64,000 nucleotides of DNA from Corynebacterium gallinarum. Lineage in GTDB: Bacteria > Actinomycetota > Actinomycetes > Mycobacteriales > Mycobacteriaceae. Shown in pieces: positions 52,310 to 61,701 of the stretch. The stretch is taken from assembly GCF_014837045.1 (NCBI RefSeq), contig NZ_JACSPR010000007.1:1-64000 (forward strand), written 5' to 3'. Under the pieces are notes generated by a model. The model had not been told where the DNA came from. It ran no database searches and saw only the letters and a program-made list of their open reading frames with translations. Every line of letters starts with the position of its first letter. The stretch's first letter is position 1. A program made the translations under genes and the position numbers.

Positions 52310-53323
52310 CCCGTCCTTCCCCGACTTCCCGGCTTTCTTCACTGCCTTGGCGTTCTTGGCCTTCTTGGCCTTCTTGGCGGCCTTCACCTTCTCGGCCGCC
52401 AGCTCCTCAGCCAGCGCCCGCTCCGCCTCCTCCCGGACCTTCTCCTCCGCCTTAGCCTTCTCCCTGGCCGCGGCTACCCGGTGCTCCTCCAGACAGGCGG
52501 CGACATCGGGGACATAACGGAACTCATCGCGCGGCGGACGGATATAATCACTCTCCTGCTCGGGTCGTTCCGGGATCTCCGGCAGGGGGCGCTCGATCTT
52601 CTCGTAGGGGATGGTGTTGAGGATGTGGGAGATGACATTGATGCGGGAACGCTTCTTGTCCTCCGACTCGACGGTGTACCAGGGGGCCGAGGGGATGTCG
52701 GTGTGGATGAACATCTCATCCTTGGCCCGTGAATAGTCCTCCCACCTGGTGATCGAGTGGAGATCGATGGTGGACAGCTTCCACCGGCGCAGGGGATCAC
52801 TGAGGCGACTGCGGAAACGTGCCAGCTGTTCCTCATCGGAGACCGAGAACCAGTATTTCCGCAGATGGATGCCGTCTTCGACGAGCAGGCGCTCGAAGAT
52901 CGGTGCCTGGTGGAGGAAACGGCGGTACTCCTGGGAGGTGCAGAATCCCATGACGCGTTCAACACCGGCGCGGTTGTACCAGGAACGGTCGAAGATGACG
53001 ATCTCACCGGCGGCGGGCAGTTTCTCCACGTACCTCTGGAAATACCACTGCCCCTTCTCCCGTGAGGTGGGGGTGGGCAGCGCCTCGATGCGGGCGGTAC
53101 GGGGGTTGAGGTACTGGGTGATCCGTTTGATTGCCGAGCCCTTACCGGCCGCATCACGGCCCTCCATCACGATGACCACCCTGGAGCCGGTTTCCACGAC
53201 CCACTGCTGCATCTCGACGAGTTCCGCCTGAAGTCGCTTGAGCTCCTTCTTATAGGCCCTGTTGTCGAGTTTCGGAAGCTCCTTGCCGAAGGTGGGCATC
53301 GGGGCGTTGTCCATCTTGTCCAT
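52304..53323 (-). CDS. ppk2: Polyphosphate kinase 2
   Basis: A 339-residue PPK2 that moves phosphate between polyphosphate and nucleoside diphosphates. Walker A GRDAAGKGS (residues 55-63), Walker B and lid IVIFDRSWYNRAGVERVMG near 110, and DPLRRWKLSTID near 175 are all present. The last 60 residues are an Ala/Lys/Glu-rich tail ending in Lys-rich repeats, not needed for the fold. With ppx2 in the same window it covers making and breaking of polyphosphate. Corynebacteria have two PPK2 genes; this one probably corresponds to ppk2A. Confidence 0.93.
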   Translation of the reverse strand: MDKMDNAPMPTFGKELPKLDNRAYKKELKRLQAELVEMQQWVVETGSRVVIVMEGRDAAGKGSAIKRITQYLNPRTARIEALPTPTSREKGQWYFQRYVEKLPAAGEIVIFDRSWYNRAGVERVMGFCTSQEYRRFLHQAPIFERLLVEDGIHLRKYWFSVSDEEQLARFRSRLSDPLRRWKLSTIDLHSITRWEDYSRAKDEMFIHTDIPSAPWYTVESEDKKRSRINVISHILNTIPYEKIERPLPEIPERPEQESDYIRPPRDEFRYVPDVAACLEEHRVAAAREKAKAEEKVREEAERALAEELAAEKVKAAKKAKKAKNAKAVKKAGKSGKDGK

Positions 53324-53362
53324 GATCCAATCCTACAAGGGTGCGGGGCCTGCGGGATAACG

Positions 53363-53408
53363 CAACCCCTCCCCTGTCAGCACGGTTGATGCCACAGGTG
53401 AGGGGTTG
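53363..53408 (-). terminator. Hairpin after the first ABM gene
   Basis: CAACCCCTC-C-CCTGT / ACAGG-T-GAGGGGTTG pairs over 15 bases with one mismatch, about 20 bases past the stop. Confidence 0.55.
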
Positions 53409-53429
53409 TATCGGAAGGTGGTGGGATGA

Positions 53430-53753
53430 TCAGTAGACGGTGAAGTCGTGGAACCGCTCCCACCCCTTCTTCCTGGGAAATTCACTTTCCACGATGAGGG
53501 GTGTTTGCTGGAGCAGCGGTGGCAGGGTTTCCTGAGCCCGGATATAGGGCTCACCCTTTTTGAAGCTGACCGCGCCCTCATCGGTGAACACACCGATCAG
53601 GACATATTCACCGGGGTAGTCGGTGCTGCGGAACCACTCGAAGTAGAGGCAATTCTCATTGGTCCTGGCCTCTTCGGTGAATTTGTCGACGGTGTAGCGG
53701 AAAGTCTCGACGTACTTTGCCTTGGGCTTGAATCTGATGTTGACGATATGCAT
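53430..53753 (-). CDS. ABM-domain protein, putative quinol monooxygenase, copy 1
   Basis: A 107-residue dimeric alpha+beta barrel protein. The pattern VNIRFKPKAKYVETFRYTVDKF, then NENCLYFEWFRSTDYPGEYVLIGVF, matches the antibiotic biosynthesis monooxygenase fold. Such small proteins oxidise quinols or bind haem; activity is unassigned. Its nearest relative is the gene 100 bases upstream, similar along its whole length, so this is a tandem duplication. Confidence 0.8.
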   Translation of the reverse strand: MHIVNIRFKPKAKYVETFRYTVDKFTEEARTNENCLYFEWFRSTDYPGEYVLIGVFTDEGAVSFKKGEPYIRAQETLPPLLQQTPLIVESEFPRKKGWERFHDFTVY

Positions 53754-53852
53754 ATCCCCAGCTTACCGCCGTTTTATCAAATATGCCATGGCCCACACTC
53801 TGATATCATTGTGGGCCGGACCTCACTTCGCAGGGGTGGTAATAGGGATGTG

Positions 53853-54176
53853 CTATCCGACGGAGAACTCCGCCATGCGGTCCCAGTCCGTCTTGCCCTC
53901 GATGAGGGTGTTGATGATCTGAGGGGTCTCCTTCAGGATCTTCGGGAACAGCTCGCCAGCTGCCTTGAAGTGCTCACTGTTGACATGTGCCTCGGCGGCG
54001 TCATCCTCGAAGGCCTCGATGAGGATGAACTCAGAGGGGTCATCGGTGTTGATGGACCAGTCGAAGAAGATGTTGCCCTCCTCCGCGCGGGTCTTCTCGG
54101 TGAACTCGGCGACCTGCTCGCGGAAGGTGTCGACGTACTCGGGCAGGGGGCGGAAACGAACGTTGATTAAAATCAT
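53853..54176 (-). CDS. ABM-domain protein, putative quinol monooxygenase, copy 2
   Basis: A 107-residue ABM protein: ILINVRFRPLPEYVDTFREQ followed by EGNIFFDWSINTDDPSEFILIEAF, with the same length and frame as copy 1, plus a His pair region (NSEHFKAAGELFPKIL) that copy 1 replaces with another sequence. That His is where catalytic or haem-linked residues often sit in ABM enzymes, so the two copies may differ in activity. Divergent from the redoxin gene. Confidence 0.8.
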   Translation of the reverse strand: MILINVRFRPLPEYVDTFREQVAEFTEKTRAEEGNIFFDWSINTDDPSEFILIEAFEDDAAEAHVNSEHFKAAGELFPKILKETPQIINTLIEGKTDWDRMAEFSVG

Positions 54177-54296
54177 GTGACCAACCCTACCGAAAGGACC
54201 GCTGCCCGTCGCCGTGACCCAATGATGGGCGGAACCGCTAGGATGTGAGGCACACCACTGACAGGCCCTACATCATCACCTGAGGAGCTGGTCCCC

Positions 54297-54776
54297 ATGT
54301 CATCGGCCCTGGACAACGCCCCACTGCTGGAACTGGATGTCTCGGAGTGGATCAATCATCCCGGTCTGACGCCGGACGATCTACGGGGGAAGGTGGTGCT
54401 CATCGAGGTCTTCCAGATGCTGTGTCCGGGATGCGTGAATCATTCCCTCCCCCAGGCGGTGAAGATCCACCGCAAGGTAGAGGAGTCCGCCCTGCAGGTC
54501 ATCGGCCTGCACAGTGTGTTTGAGCACCACGAGGTCATGACACCTGCGGCGTTGAAGGTGTTCATGTCGGAATTCGGGATCACCTTCCCGGTCGCGGTGG
54601 ACCGCCCCCGGGAGGGCCAGCGCATTCCCTCGACCATGAAGAAGTACCGCCTGGAGGGCACGCCGTCGACGATCCTGGTGGATAGGAAGGGCCGGATCCG
54701 TCAGGTCCAGTTCGGTCAGGTGGATGACTTCGTGCTGGGCCTGCTCATCGGCAGCCTGCTCGCCGAGGAGGACTGA
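54297..54776 (+). CDS. TlpA/redoxin-like thioredoxin-fold protein
   Basis: A 159-residue protein with a thioredoxin fold: LRGKVVLIEVFQMLCPGCVNHSLPQ holds the CPGC active site near residue 45, and the cis-Pro loop is EGTPSTILVDRKG. No signal peptide is visible, so it should act in the cytosol as a peroxiredoxin or thiol reductase. It ends seven bases before the convergent pyridoxal kinase-like gene. Confidence 0.85.
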   Translation: MSSALDNAPLLELDVSEWINHPGLTPDDLRGKVVLIEVFQMLCPGCVNHSLPQAVKIHRKVEESALQVIGLHSVFEHHEVMTPAALKVFMSEFGITFPVAVDRPREGQRIPSTMKKYRLEGTPSTILVDRKGRIRQVQFGQVDDFVLGLLIGSLLAEED

Positions 54777-54783
54777 CCCCCGC

Positions 54784-55620
54784 CTAGAGCGCGCGGGCGG
54801 TGAGCCCGGCGTGAACCGTCGCGGCGGCGTGGGTGGCGGCGTCGACAAGCGTCATCTTGTTGTGGAGACCGGCGACCAGCGCTGCTGCGTACACATCGCC
54901 CGCCCCCTTCGCGCCGGTGACCACCAGGGGATTGCTCACCTGCGTGGTGCTGTCGCGGGTGATGATCAGGTCGGTGACCGTCTCCCCCGCCACCTCAGAA
55001 CTGGTCACCACGACCCACTGGCCGTGCTCGCCCAGCATGGCGCGGGCCGCCGCCACCGGATCGTCAGCCTGGTCGGTCAGGTGGGAGAACTCGAAGGCGT
55101 TGGGGACCAGGCCGGTGGCCAGGGGAACCAGGTGCTCACGCAGGGCGGCGTCGATACCCGGCGCGGTGTAGACCCCCACGTCATAGTCGCCGATGGTGGG
55201 ATCGACCACCACCGTGATATGCGGGTGGCTGAGGCGGATTTGGCGTAGCCACGTGGCCACCACCTCCACCTGTTCCGCGGAGGCGAAATACCCCGTGGCG
55301 ATCGTGGTGATCTCATCGACCAGACCCAGCACCACCAGGTCATTGAGGGTGTCGGCCAGCCACCCGGCATCATGGGGCACCGCATGGCAGTTGGCGTAAT
55401 GCGGCATGGCGCTGAGCACAATGGTCGGAACCGCCAGCACGTGCAACCCCTCGCGGTGCAGGACGGGCAGCGCCGCGCTCATGCCCACCGTGCCGTAGAC
55501 CACCTGACTGCCGATGATGAGAACATCCGCGGGGGTCTGCCGCAGTTCTGCGTGCGTGCGGTGCTCCCGCTGCGCTGCGGCGGCTTCGTGTTCCGGGAGT
55601 CCGCTTCCGACCTGTGCCAT
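54784..55620 (-). CDS. pdxY: Pyridoxal kinase-like protein
   Basis: A 278-residue ribokinase-superfamily enzyme of the PdxK/PdxY type, phosphorylating pyridoxal. SQVVYGTVGMSAALPVL near residue 37 is the substrate-binding start, VVVDPTIGDYDVGVY lies near 138, and the catalytic loop is TGAKGAGDVYAAALVAG near 235, with Asp as the base. ATG 55620 follows AGGA by five bases; an upstream start would add 13 residues inside the ABC-F gene. It is the last gene of the ABC-F operon. Confidence 0.85.
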   Translation of the reverse strand: MAQVGSGLPEHEAAAAQREHRTHAELRQTPADVLIIGSQVVYGTVGMSAALPVLHREGLHVLAVPTIVLSAMPHYANCHAVPHDAGWLADTLNDLVVLGLVDEITTIATGYFASAEQVEVVATWLRQIRLSHPHITVVVDPTIGDYDVGVYTAPGIDAALREHLVPLATGLVPNAFEFSHLTDQADDPVAAARAMLGEHGQWVVVTSSEVAGETVTDLIITRDSTTQVSNPLVVTGAKGAGDVYAAALVAGLHNKMTLVDAATHAAATVHAGLTARAL

Positions 55621-55625
55621 CGTTC

Positions 55626-57533
55626 CTACCCTTCGATCTCTTCGCCCAGCTCCAGCCACTGCATCTCCAGTTCGGAGTGCTCCTCACGGACGGCACGGAG
55701 TGTGGTGTCCAGCTCGGTCAGTTTCGCGGTGTCCATCTTCTCCGCGGCATCGGCGAGCTGCTGGTTGAGCTTATCCATCTGCTGATCCAGCTTGCCCATC
55801 TTGCGTTCCAGGGCGTTCATCTCCTTGGTGATGCGCTGGTGTTCCTGGGCGGACAGCCCGGAGGTCGCGGATCCGGAAGCCCCCGAACCTGCCGCCGGGG
55901 TGGCGGAACGTGCGGCGCCGGAATTTCCGGTGCCAGCACCTGCGGCACCTGCGGCACCTGCGGCACCTGCAGCATCAGAACCCGCGGTGATTCCCGCACC
56001 GAGGTCGAGCACACCCGCGCCCTCCGCCTCCGCCATGGCGACGCGGCGGGCCAGGTACTCCTCGATGCCGCCGGGCAGGTTGGTGAGCTTGCCATCGCCG
56101 AACAGGGCCCAGGTGGAGTCGGTGACACGTTCGATGAGGTAACGGTCGTGGGAGATGACCACCAGGGTGCCGGGCCAACCGTCGAGCAGGGATTCCAGTT
56201 CCTGGAGGGTGTCGATATCCAGGTCGTTGGTGGGCTCATCGAGCAGCAGCACATTCGGCTCCGCCATGAGCACACGGGTCAGCTGCAGTCGGCGGCGTTC
56301 ACCACCGGAGAGGTCACCGACGGGGGTGCGCTGGCGTTTCGGGGAGAACCCGAGCCGTTCCGCCAGCTGGGAGGCGGAGATTTGCTTGTCCCCCATCTGG
56401 ACGTAGCTGGCCACATCCTCCACGCAGTCGATGAGACGACGTTTCAGATCCAGGTCATCGAGTTCCTGACGCAGCCATCCCAGGCGCACGGTCTGACCCT
56501 CGATGCGTTTGCCCGCAGTCAGGGGGTGTTCGCCGGCCAGGGCACGCAGCAGGGTGGTCTTGCCGGAACCGTTGACACCGACCAGACCGATGCGTTCACC
56601 CGGTGCCAGGCGCCAGGTGAGATCATCCACCAGCATCCGTCCGTCGGGGGTTTCAATGCGGGCATCCTCCAGCTCGATGACCACCTTGCCCTGACGGGAT
56701 TTGGAGAAGGCCATGAGTTCGACCTTGTCCCGTGGTGGCGGGACATCGGAGATGAGTGCCTCGGCGGCCTCGATGCGGTATTTCGGCTTGGAGGTTCGTG
56801 CCGGTGCACCGCGGCGCAGCCAGGCCAGTTCCTTGCGGGCCAGGTTCTGCCGGCGCTGTTCGATGGCATCGGCCTGACGGGAGCGTTCGGCACGCGCGAA
56901 GGTCCAGTCGTTGTAACCGCCTTCATACGCGTCGACCACACCGTCATGCACCTCCCAGGTGGTGGTGGCAATGGTGTCCAGGAACCAGCGGTCGTGTGTG
57001 ACCACCACAATGGCGATCCTGCGGGAGAGCAGATACTCCGCCAGCCACTGCACACCCTCCACGTCAAGGTGGTTGGTCGGCTCGTCGAGGATGATGAGGT
57101 CGAGGTCCTGCACGAGTGCGGCGGCGAGGTTGGTGCGGCGGCGCTCACCTCCGGAGAGCTGACCGACCTTACTGTCCAGCCCCAGATCCACGATGCCGAG
57201 TCCACCGAGCACGTCGCGGACGGTGGCGTTGGAGGCCCATTCGAAGACCTCCAGGCCCAGCGGCCCGAGCACGACATCGGCGACGGTATCCTCGTCGTTG
57301 AGTTCGGCGCGCTGGGTCACCACCGCCATGCGCAGGTCGGAGTTGTGGGAGACGCGGCCGGAATCCGGGGGTTCAATGCCGGTGAGCACCTCAAGCAGGG
57401 TGGTCTTGCCGCCACCGTTGAGGCCGACGACACCGATGCGGTCGCCGGTTTGAACGCCGAGGGAGACGCCGTCGAGAAGCGTCTTGAGTCCCCACGTCTT
57501 GGTGACGTTCTCCAGATTGATCAGATTGGCCAT
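55626..57533 (-). CDS. uup: ABC-F family ATPase, Uup type
   Basis: A 635-residue soluble protein with two ABC cassettes. Cassette 1: Walker A GLNGGGKTT near residue 37, signature GQLSGGERRRTNLA. Cassette 2: GVNGSGKTT near 318, GDLSGGERRRLQLT, Walker B LLLDEPTNDLD. A linker of the ABC-F kind joins them. The C-terminus has a Gly/Ala-rich segment (9-bp DNA repeats at 55936-55971) and a coiled coil (EMNALERKMGKLDQQMDKL), as in Uup. ABC-F proteins act at the ribosomal E site. Confidence 0.92.
   Translation of the reverse strand: MANLINLENVTKTWGLKTLLDGVSLGVQTGDRIGVVGLNGGGKTTLLEVLTGIEPPDSGRVSHNSDLRMAVVTQRAELNDEDTVADVVLGPLGLEVFEWASNATVRDVLGGLGIVDLGLDSKVGQLSGGERRRTNLAAALVQDLDLIILDEPTNHLDVEGVQWLAEYLLSRRIAIVVVTHDRWFLDTIATTTWEVHDGVVDAYEGGYNDWTFARAERSRQADAIEQRRQNLARKELAWLRRGAPARTSKPKYRIEAAEALISDVPPPRDKVELMAFSKSRQGKVVIELEDARIETPDGRMLVDDLTWRLAPGERIGLVGVNGSGKTTLLRALAGEHPLTAGKRIEGQTVRLGWLRQELDDLDLKRRLIDCVEDVASYVQMGDKQISASQLAERLGFSPKRQRTPVGDLSGGERRRLQLTRVLMAEPNVLLLDEPTNDLDIDTLQELESLLDGWPGTLVVISHDRYLIERVTDSTWALFGDGKLTNLPGGIEEYLARRVAMAEAEGAGVLDLGAGITAGSDAAGAAGAAGAAGAGTGNSGAARSATPAAGSGASGSATSGLSAQEHQRITKEMNALERKMGKLDQQMDKLNQQLADAAEKMDTAKLTELDTTLRAVREEHSELEMQWLELGEEIEG
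55936..55971 (-). repeat. Four tandem 9-bp repeats within uup
   Basis: GCACCTGCG occurs three times in a row, then GCACCTGCA (plus-strand reading), encoding an Ala-Gly-Ala tract. The unit is a multiple of three, so copy-number change keeps the frame. Confidence 0.9.
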
Positions 57534-57545
57534 TGTTGTTTTCTT

Positions 57546-58493
57546 CTACTCCGATTCGATGGACACGATGTGGGCGCCGCGGTTCTTCGCGGGCCCGGGG
57601 ACAGGGCTGGTGGCGGGGTGGACGGACAGGCCGATGCCTTCCTCCATGAGGGCATCCGCAACATCCCGGGCGGACTGGGCATCATCACAGAGCAGGGCGA
57701 TGGTGGGGCCGGAACCGGAGACCATCGTGGTCAGGGCACCGGCGCGCAGGCCCGCCAGCTGGGTTTTGCGCAGATCGGGGCGCAGGCTGAGTGCGGCGGG
57801 CGCGAGGTCATTCTCCAACACCTCCGCGAGAGCCCCGGCGCTGCCGTCAAGCAGTGCCTGACTCATCGGGGTGACATCCATGGTGGACTGCAGGGACATC
57901 TCATCGAATTTGGCGAACACCTCCGGGGTGGACAGTCCCTTCGGGGAGACCACGAGCGCCCAGTGGTAGGTACCGCGGCTGAGCATATCCACCAGCTGCT
58001 CACCACGCCCGGTGCCCAGTTTGGTACCACCGAGCAGGCAGAACGGGACATCCGAACCGAGTTCGGCGGCGACCTCCAGCAGGGTCTCCTCCCCGAACGG
58101 GCCGATCCAGGCATCCACCGCACGCAGCGCGGCGGCCGCATCGGCGGAGCCACCGGCCATGCCACCGGCGACGGGGATGCCCTTGGTGATGTGCAGGTCG
58201 ACGGCCAGCAGTGGCGTACGGTCACGCTCACGGCGGCGCTCGACGAGCGCGTCCACCGCCCGCCACGCCAGGTTATCCGGGCCGGTGGGCACCCCACGCG
58301 GTCCGGTGACCGTGAGTTGCTTGACGACGCTCCCCTCCTCCACCAGCTCATCCTCGAGTGTGGTCAGGGTGATTGTCTCCGCGAGATCAATGGTCTGGAA
58401 GACCGTGACCAGTTCGTGGTAGCCGTCCTCGCGGGCAGGGCCAACCCCCAAATGCAGATTGATCTTGCCCCAGGCCCGGGCGGTGATCCTCAC
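57546..58493 (-). CDS. ispE: 4-diphosphocytidyl-2-C-methyl-D-erythritol kinase
   Basis: A 315-residue GHMP kinase of the MEP pathway for isoprenoids. The first motif is [12 protein letters not shown], the ATP-binding loop is [19 protein letters not shown] near residue 110, and [10 protein letters not shown] near 280 is the third GHMP motif. It overlaps ksgA by four bases (ATGA), the usual actinobacterial ksgA-ispE-ABC-F order. Confidence 0.95.
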   Translation of the reverse strand: MRITARAWGKINLHLGVGPAREDGYHELVTVFQTIDLAETITLTTLEDELVEEGSVVKQLTVTGPRGVPTGPDNLAWRAVDALVERRRERDRTPLLAVDLHITKGIPVAGGMAGGSADAAAALRAVDAWIGPFGEETLLEVAAELGSDVPFCLLGGTKLGTGRGEQLVDMLSRGTYHWALVVSPKGLSTPEVFAKFDEMSLQSTMDVTPMSQALLDGSAGALAEVLENDLAPAALSLRPDLRKTQLAGLRAGALTTMVSGSGPTIALLCDDAQSARDVADALMEEGIGLSVHPATSPVPGPAKNRGAHIVSIESE

Positions 58494-59359
58494 GATCCGA
58501 TCACCCCGGCCAGACGCACATAATCAGCCACGTCGAGGCGCTCGCCGCGCAACTGCGGATCAATACCGGCGGCGCGCAGGGCCTCCTCAGCGGCCGGGGC
58601 GGAACTGAAATGACCCGACAGCGCGGCACGCAGGGTCTTGCGGCGCTGCAGGAAGGCGGCATCGATGACAGGCCAGACCTTCGCCCGGGTTTCCTTATCC
58701 TGTGGCCATGGGGTCTTGGTGCGCACGATCTTGACCAGCCCGGATTCAATCTGCGGGGCCGGCCAGAACACATGCTTGCCGATGGTGCCCGCCTTGGACA
58801 CGTCCCCATAGAACGATGCCTTCACGCTGGGCACACCGTAGATCTTCGACCCCGGGTCTGCGGCCAGCCGGTCGGCGACCTCCAGCTGGACCATGACCAG
58901 CACCTTGGTGATGGTGGGGAATTCCGCCAGCATGTGCAGCAGCACCGGGACGGAGACGTTGTACGGGAGGTTGGCCACCAGCGCGGTGGGCTGGGTGGCG
59001 AAATCGGACTGCTGCACCTTGAGTGCGTCCTTCTGCACCACGGTCAGTTTGTCTGCCAGCTGTGGGGCACGCCAGGCGAAGGTGGCGGGAAGTTCAGCGG
59101 CGAGGCGGGGATCGATCTCCACCGCGGTCACAGACGCCGCCTTCTCCACCAGCGCCAGGGTCAGCGACCCCAGGCCGGGGCCGACCTCCACGACGTGATC
59201 CTCCGGGGTCAGGTCAGCTGCGGCGACAATGCGTCGCACGGTGTTGGGATCGTGGACGAAGTTCTGTCCCAACTTCTTCGTCGGGGTGACATCGAGCTTT
59301 TCCGCCAGCGCGCGGATCTCCACCGGTCCGAGCAGCTGTGCACCTGAAGGTTCTTCCAT
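58490..59359 (-). CDS. ksgA: 16S rRNA (A1518/A1519) dimethyltransferase
   Basis: A 289-residue rRNA adenine dimethyltransferase (RsmA). [10 protein letters not shown] near residue 28 and the SAM-binding loop [16 protein letters not shown] near 56 are present, with the catalytic motif IV NLPYNVS near 131. It dimethylates adenines 1518 and 1519 of 16S rRNA during small-subunit maturation. It is the first gene of a compact operon with ispE. Loss is known to give kasugamycin resistance. Confidence 0.96.
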   Translation of the reverse strand: MEEPSGAQLLGPVEIRALAEKLDVTPTKKLGQNFVHDPNTVRRIVAAADLTPEDHVVEVGPGLGSLTLALVEKAASVTAVEIDPRLAAELPATFAWRAPQLADKLTVVQKDALKVQQSDFATQPTALVANLPYNVSVPVLLHMLAEFPTITKVLVMVQLEVADRLAADPGSKIYGVPSVKASFYGDVSKAGTIGKHVFWPAPQIESGLVKIVRTKTPWPQDKETRAKVWPVIDAAFLQRRKTLRAALSGHFSSAPAAEEALRAAGIDPQLRGERLDVADYVRLAGVIGS

Positions 59360-59476
59360 AGCATCCCAATCTACCGCCCGGATGTGGGATTTCTACTATT
59401 GACCGTGCCGGTGATCCCGCCCGACAGTTGGCACCCGGCAGCGGTGGGGTGCCACGGACGGATCTCCCCCGGGGTA

Positions 59477-60670
59477 CTAGCGGATACCCAGCTTGGCGGT
59501 GCAGGCTGGCCAGGCACCCCAGCCCTGGGCTGCCTGGACCTTCTGGGCGATGACGATCTGCTGTTCGCGGGTGGCTGCGCCTGCGGTGGGTGCGTACTGC
59601 CCGCCGCCGTAGGCCTGCCAGGTCTGTGGGTGGAACTGCAGACCACCGGAGAAACCGTTGCCGGTGTTGATGGACCAGTTGCCGTTGGACTCACACTGGG
59701 CAAGTGCGTCCCAGACGGAGCCACCGGCCACGGATGGGGCCGACGCGGAGGAACCGGATGTCGCGGAGGGGGAGCCGGAGGCTGGGGCGGTGGTCGGGGC
59801 CACCTTGGTGCCACGCTCAATGGTGGTGGGGGTGGCGGCGGTGAGCACAACCTCGCGGAGGACCACGTTCTCCGCCTCGACACCGTTGACGGTGACGATC
59901 TGGCGGGTGATCTCCTTGGCGCCCGGGGTGCCCTCGGCGGCCACGGTCTCGGTGCCCTTGTCGGCCTCCGGATTGTCCACGTAGGTCACGGGTGCGGCGA
60001 TGTCGACGGTTTCGGTGACCTCGGCGGTCTCCACCCGGTCGATGACGATCTCGGTGTTGGTGGTGATCCTGTGGTTGGCATCCAGGTTGAGGCGGTCATC
60101 CTCATCGATGGTGATGCCGCGACGCTCCAGCACCTCGCCGACGGTGCCTGCGGCGATGGAGGTGTACACCACGCGGCCACCGTCGTTGATGGAGATGATC
60201 TTCGGCTTGGTCACCTTCAGCTCGAGACCGGACTCCGGGATGGTGGTGTCCGGGTCGGCGTCGATGGCATCGGCCGGGCTGATCTTATCCAGCTCGCCGA
60301 GGAGGTCCTCAACGCTGACAGCGGTGGTGGTGAGGGTCTCTTCCCGACCGTCGACCACGAGGGCGACCTGCTTGGCGGTGCGCACGGTGACCACGGATTC
60401 ACTGGTCAGGGAGGAATCAGGGGCGGGGGAGACGAAATCCTGCGCGCCCAGCTCCACGCCGGCCTGCTCCAAGGCACCCTCGACCGTTCCCGAGAGGGTG
60501 GTCAGCGCGATCTGCTCGCCATTGACGTCGATGATGACGTCCTTCTTGGCCGTGGCGACGGTGACCCCACCGATGAGCAGGGTGGCGAGCATACCGCCAG
60601 TGGCCAGACGCAAGGGCACGGACCGGGTGCCGTTGAGTTGGTTGATCCGGGATTTCTGATGAATCGCCAT
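59477..60670 (-). CDS. rpf2: Resuscitation-promoting factor, Rpf2 type
   Basis: A 397-residue secreted cell-wall hydrolase. An N-terminal hydrophobic segment (about residues 22-40) acts as signal or anchor. Then come three DUF348 repeats (about 42-85, 95-145, 155-200), a G5 domain (about 205-285), a Ser/Ala/Pro linker and the C-terminal Rpf lysozyme-like domain (about 318-397) with [13 protein letters not shown] and [15 protein letters not shown]. The Glu of CESNGNW is the catalytic residue in the family. C. glutamicum Rpf2 has the same architecture as I recall. It is single and has a GlxR-like site about 150 bases upstream. Confidence 0.95.
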   Translation of the reverse strand: MAIHQKSRINQLNGTRSVPLRLATGGMLATLLIGGVTVATAKKDVIIDVNGEQIALTTLSGTVEGALEQAGVELGAQDFVSPAPDSSLTSESVVTVRTAKQVALVVDGREETLTTTAVSVEDLLGELDKISPADAIDADPDTTIPESGLELKVTKPKIISINDGGRVVYTSIAAGTVGEVLERRGITIDEDDRLNLDANHRITTNTEIVIDRVETAEVTETVDIAAPVTYVDNPEADKGTETVAAEGTPGAKEITRQIVTVNGVEAENVVLREVVLTAATPTTIERGTKVAPTTAPASGSPSATSGSSASAPSVAGGSVWDALAQCESNGNWSINTGNGFSGGLQFHPQTWQAYGGGQYAPTAGAATREQQIVIAQKVQAAQGWGAWPACTAKLGIR

Positions 60671-60821
60671 GTGAATGCTCTACTTCTTCGCTCTCGGGGT
60701 GATGAACACTTAGTCACAATACGATAACGACCCGTGAGAGTCCAGAACTAAACCCTGATGACATGCAACTTTCTACGCAACAGTCCCAATAGCCACAGAT
60801 GACCACGACCTTCACCCACCC

Positions 60822-60837
60822 TATGAGCTATGTCACG
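60822..60837 (-). promoter_or_regulatory. GlxR-like site upstream of rpf2
   Basis: TATGA-GCTATG-TCACG matches the consensus TGTGA-N6-TCACA at eight of ten defined positions. It lies about 150 bases before the rpf2 start codon and just past the tatD stop. Regulation of rpf2 by GlxR in C. glutamicum is remembered, not verified. Confidence 0.3.
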
Positions 60838-60844
60838 ATTATGG

Positions 60845-61681
60845 TTATGGCTGCGTCGCGAGCCCATAAACCCGGTCGAAGTTGGCCCCGAGCGCCTCTG
60901 CGAGCTCCTCGACCGCCATGCCACGCACCTCAGCGAGACACAGGGCTGTGTGACCGATCAGCGAGGGCTCGTTCCTGCTTCCTCGGAACGGCTCCGGGGT
61001 CATGTACGGCGCATCCGTCTCGATGAGGATCTGCTCCAGCGGGGCCAGACGCGCTGCCTCGCGCAGCTCCTCATTGCGCTTGAAGGTGACATTCCCGGCG
61101 AAGCTCAACACATATCCCCGGTCGAGTGCCTCCCGAGCCATCTCCAGGGGTGAGGAGAAACAGTGCAGGATGGTGTTCGGCGCGGCCGGAGCATCCGCCA
61201 GCACCCGCATGAGGTCCGCATCCGCCTCCCGGTTGTGGAGCATCAGGGTCTTGCCCGCGGACACCGACAGGTCGATGTGCCAGCGCAGCGCCTCCTCCTG
61301 GGTCTCCAGATCCGCGGTGTTCTCCGGGTCATGGGTGATCCAGTAGGTGTCCAGTCCGGTCTCCCCCACCGCCACGCAGGCCGGATCTGCAACCATCTCG
61401 GTCAACCTCTGACGTGCGGCCTCATCCAGTTGCCCGGCCTTGGTCGGGTGGATGGCACAGGCCGCCCACATATTATCGAACTGCCGGGCGGCGTCGAGCG
61501 CGAACCCGGCCTCCTCGAGGCCGTCACCGACGGTGCAGAGCTTGTCGACGCCCGCCTCCCCCGCTCGTGCCACCAGCGTGGCGATATCATCCCTGCACGA
61601 GGTCAGGTGGGTGTGGGCATCGATGAGTCCGGGAATGAACTGGGCCGGAACCGGAATGGGACGGGGCTTCTTCTTAGACAT
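60845..61681 (-). CDS. tatD: TatD-family deoxyribonuclease
   Basis: A 278-residue TIM-barrel metal-dependent nuclease. Metal ligands: LIDAHTHL (His23, His25), VGETGLDTYW near 125, MLHNREAD near 160, LHCFSS near 188, and IETDAPYMTPEPFRG near 234. Members are 3'-5' DNases or tRNA-editing deacylases; the substrate is not settled. It lies upstream of rpf2 on the same strand and starts 20 bases from the divergent cyclase gene. Confidence 0.92.
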   Translation of the reverse strand: MSKKKPRPIPVPAQFIPGLIDAHTHLTSCRDDIATLVARAGEAGVDKLCTVGDGLEEAGFALDAARQFDNMWAACAIHPTKAGQLDEAARQRLTEMVADPACVAVGETGLDTYWITHDPENTADLETQEEALRWHIDLSVSAGKTLMLHNREADADLMRVLADAPAAPNTILHCFSSPLEMAREALDRGYVLSFAGNVTFKRNEELREAARLAPLEQILIETDAPYMTPEPFRGSRNEPSLIGHTALCLAEVRGMAVEELAEALGANFDRVYGLATQP

Positions 61682-61701
61682 AGGCCTTATATTCTAGTCC
61701 C
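61682..61701. promoter_or_regulatory. 20-base divergent promoter between tatD and cyclase gene
   Basis: The plus strand has TATTCT six bases before ATG 61702; the minus strand has TAGAAT nine bases before the tatD ATG. The two -10 boxes overlap, so both genes would have leaderless or nearly leaderless transcripts. Confidence 0.5.

Noticed and set aside
55614-58523. A 969-codon plus-strand frame opposite uup and ispE
   Set aside because: Both minus-strand genes are clear family members with all motifs; the plus frame is an antisense shadow.
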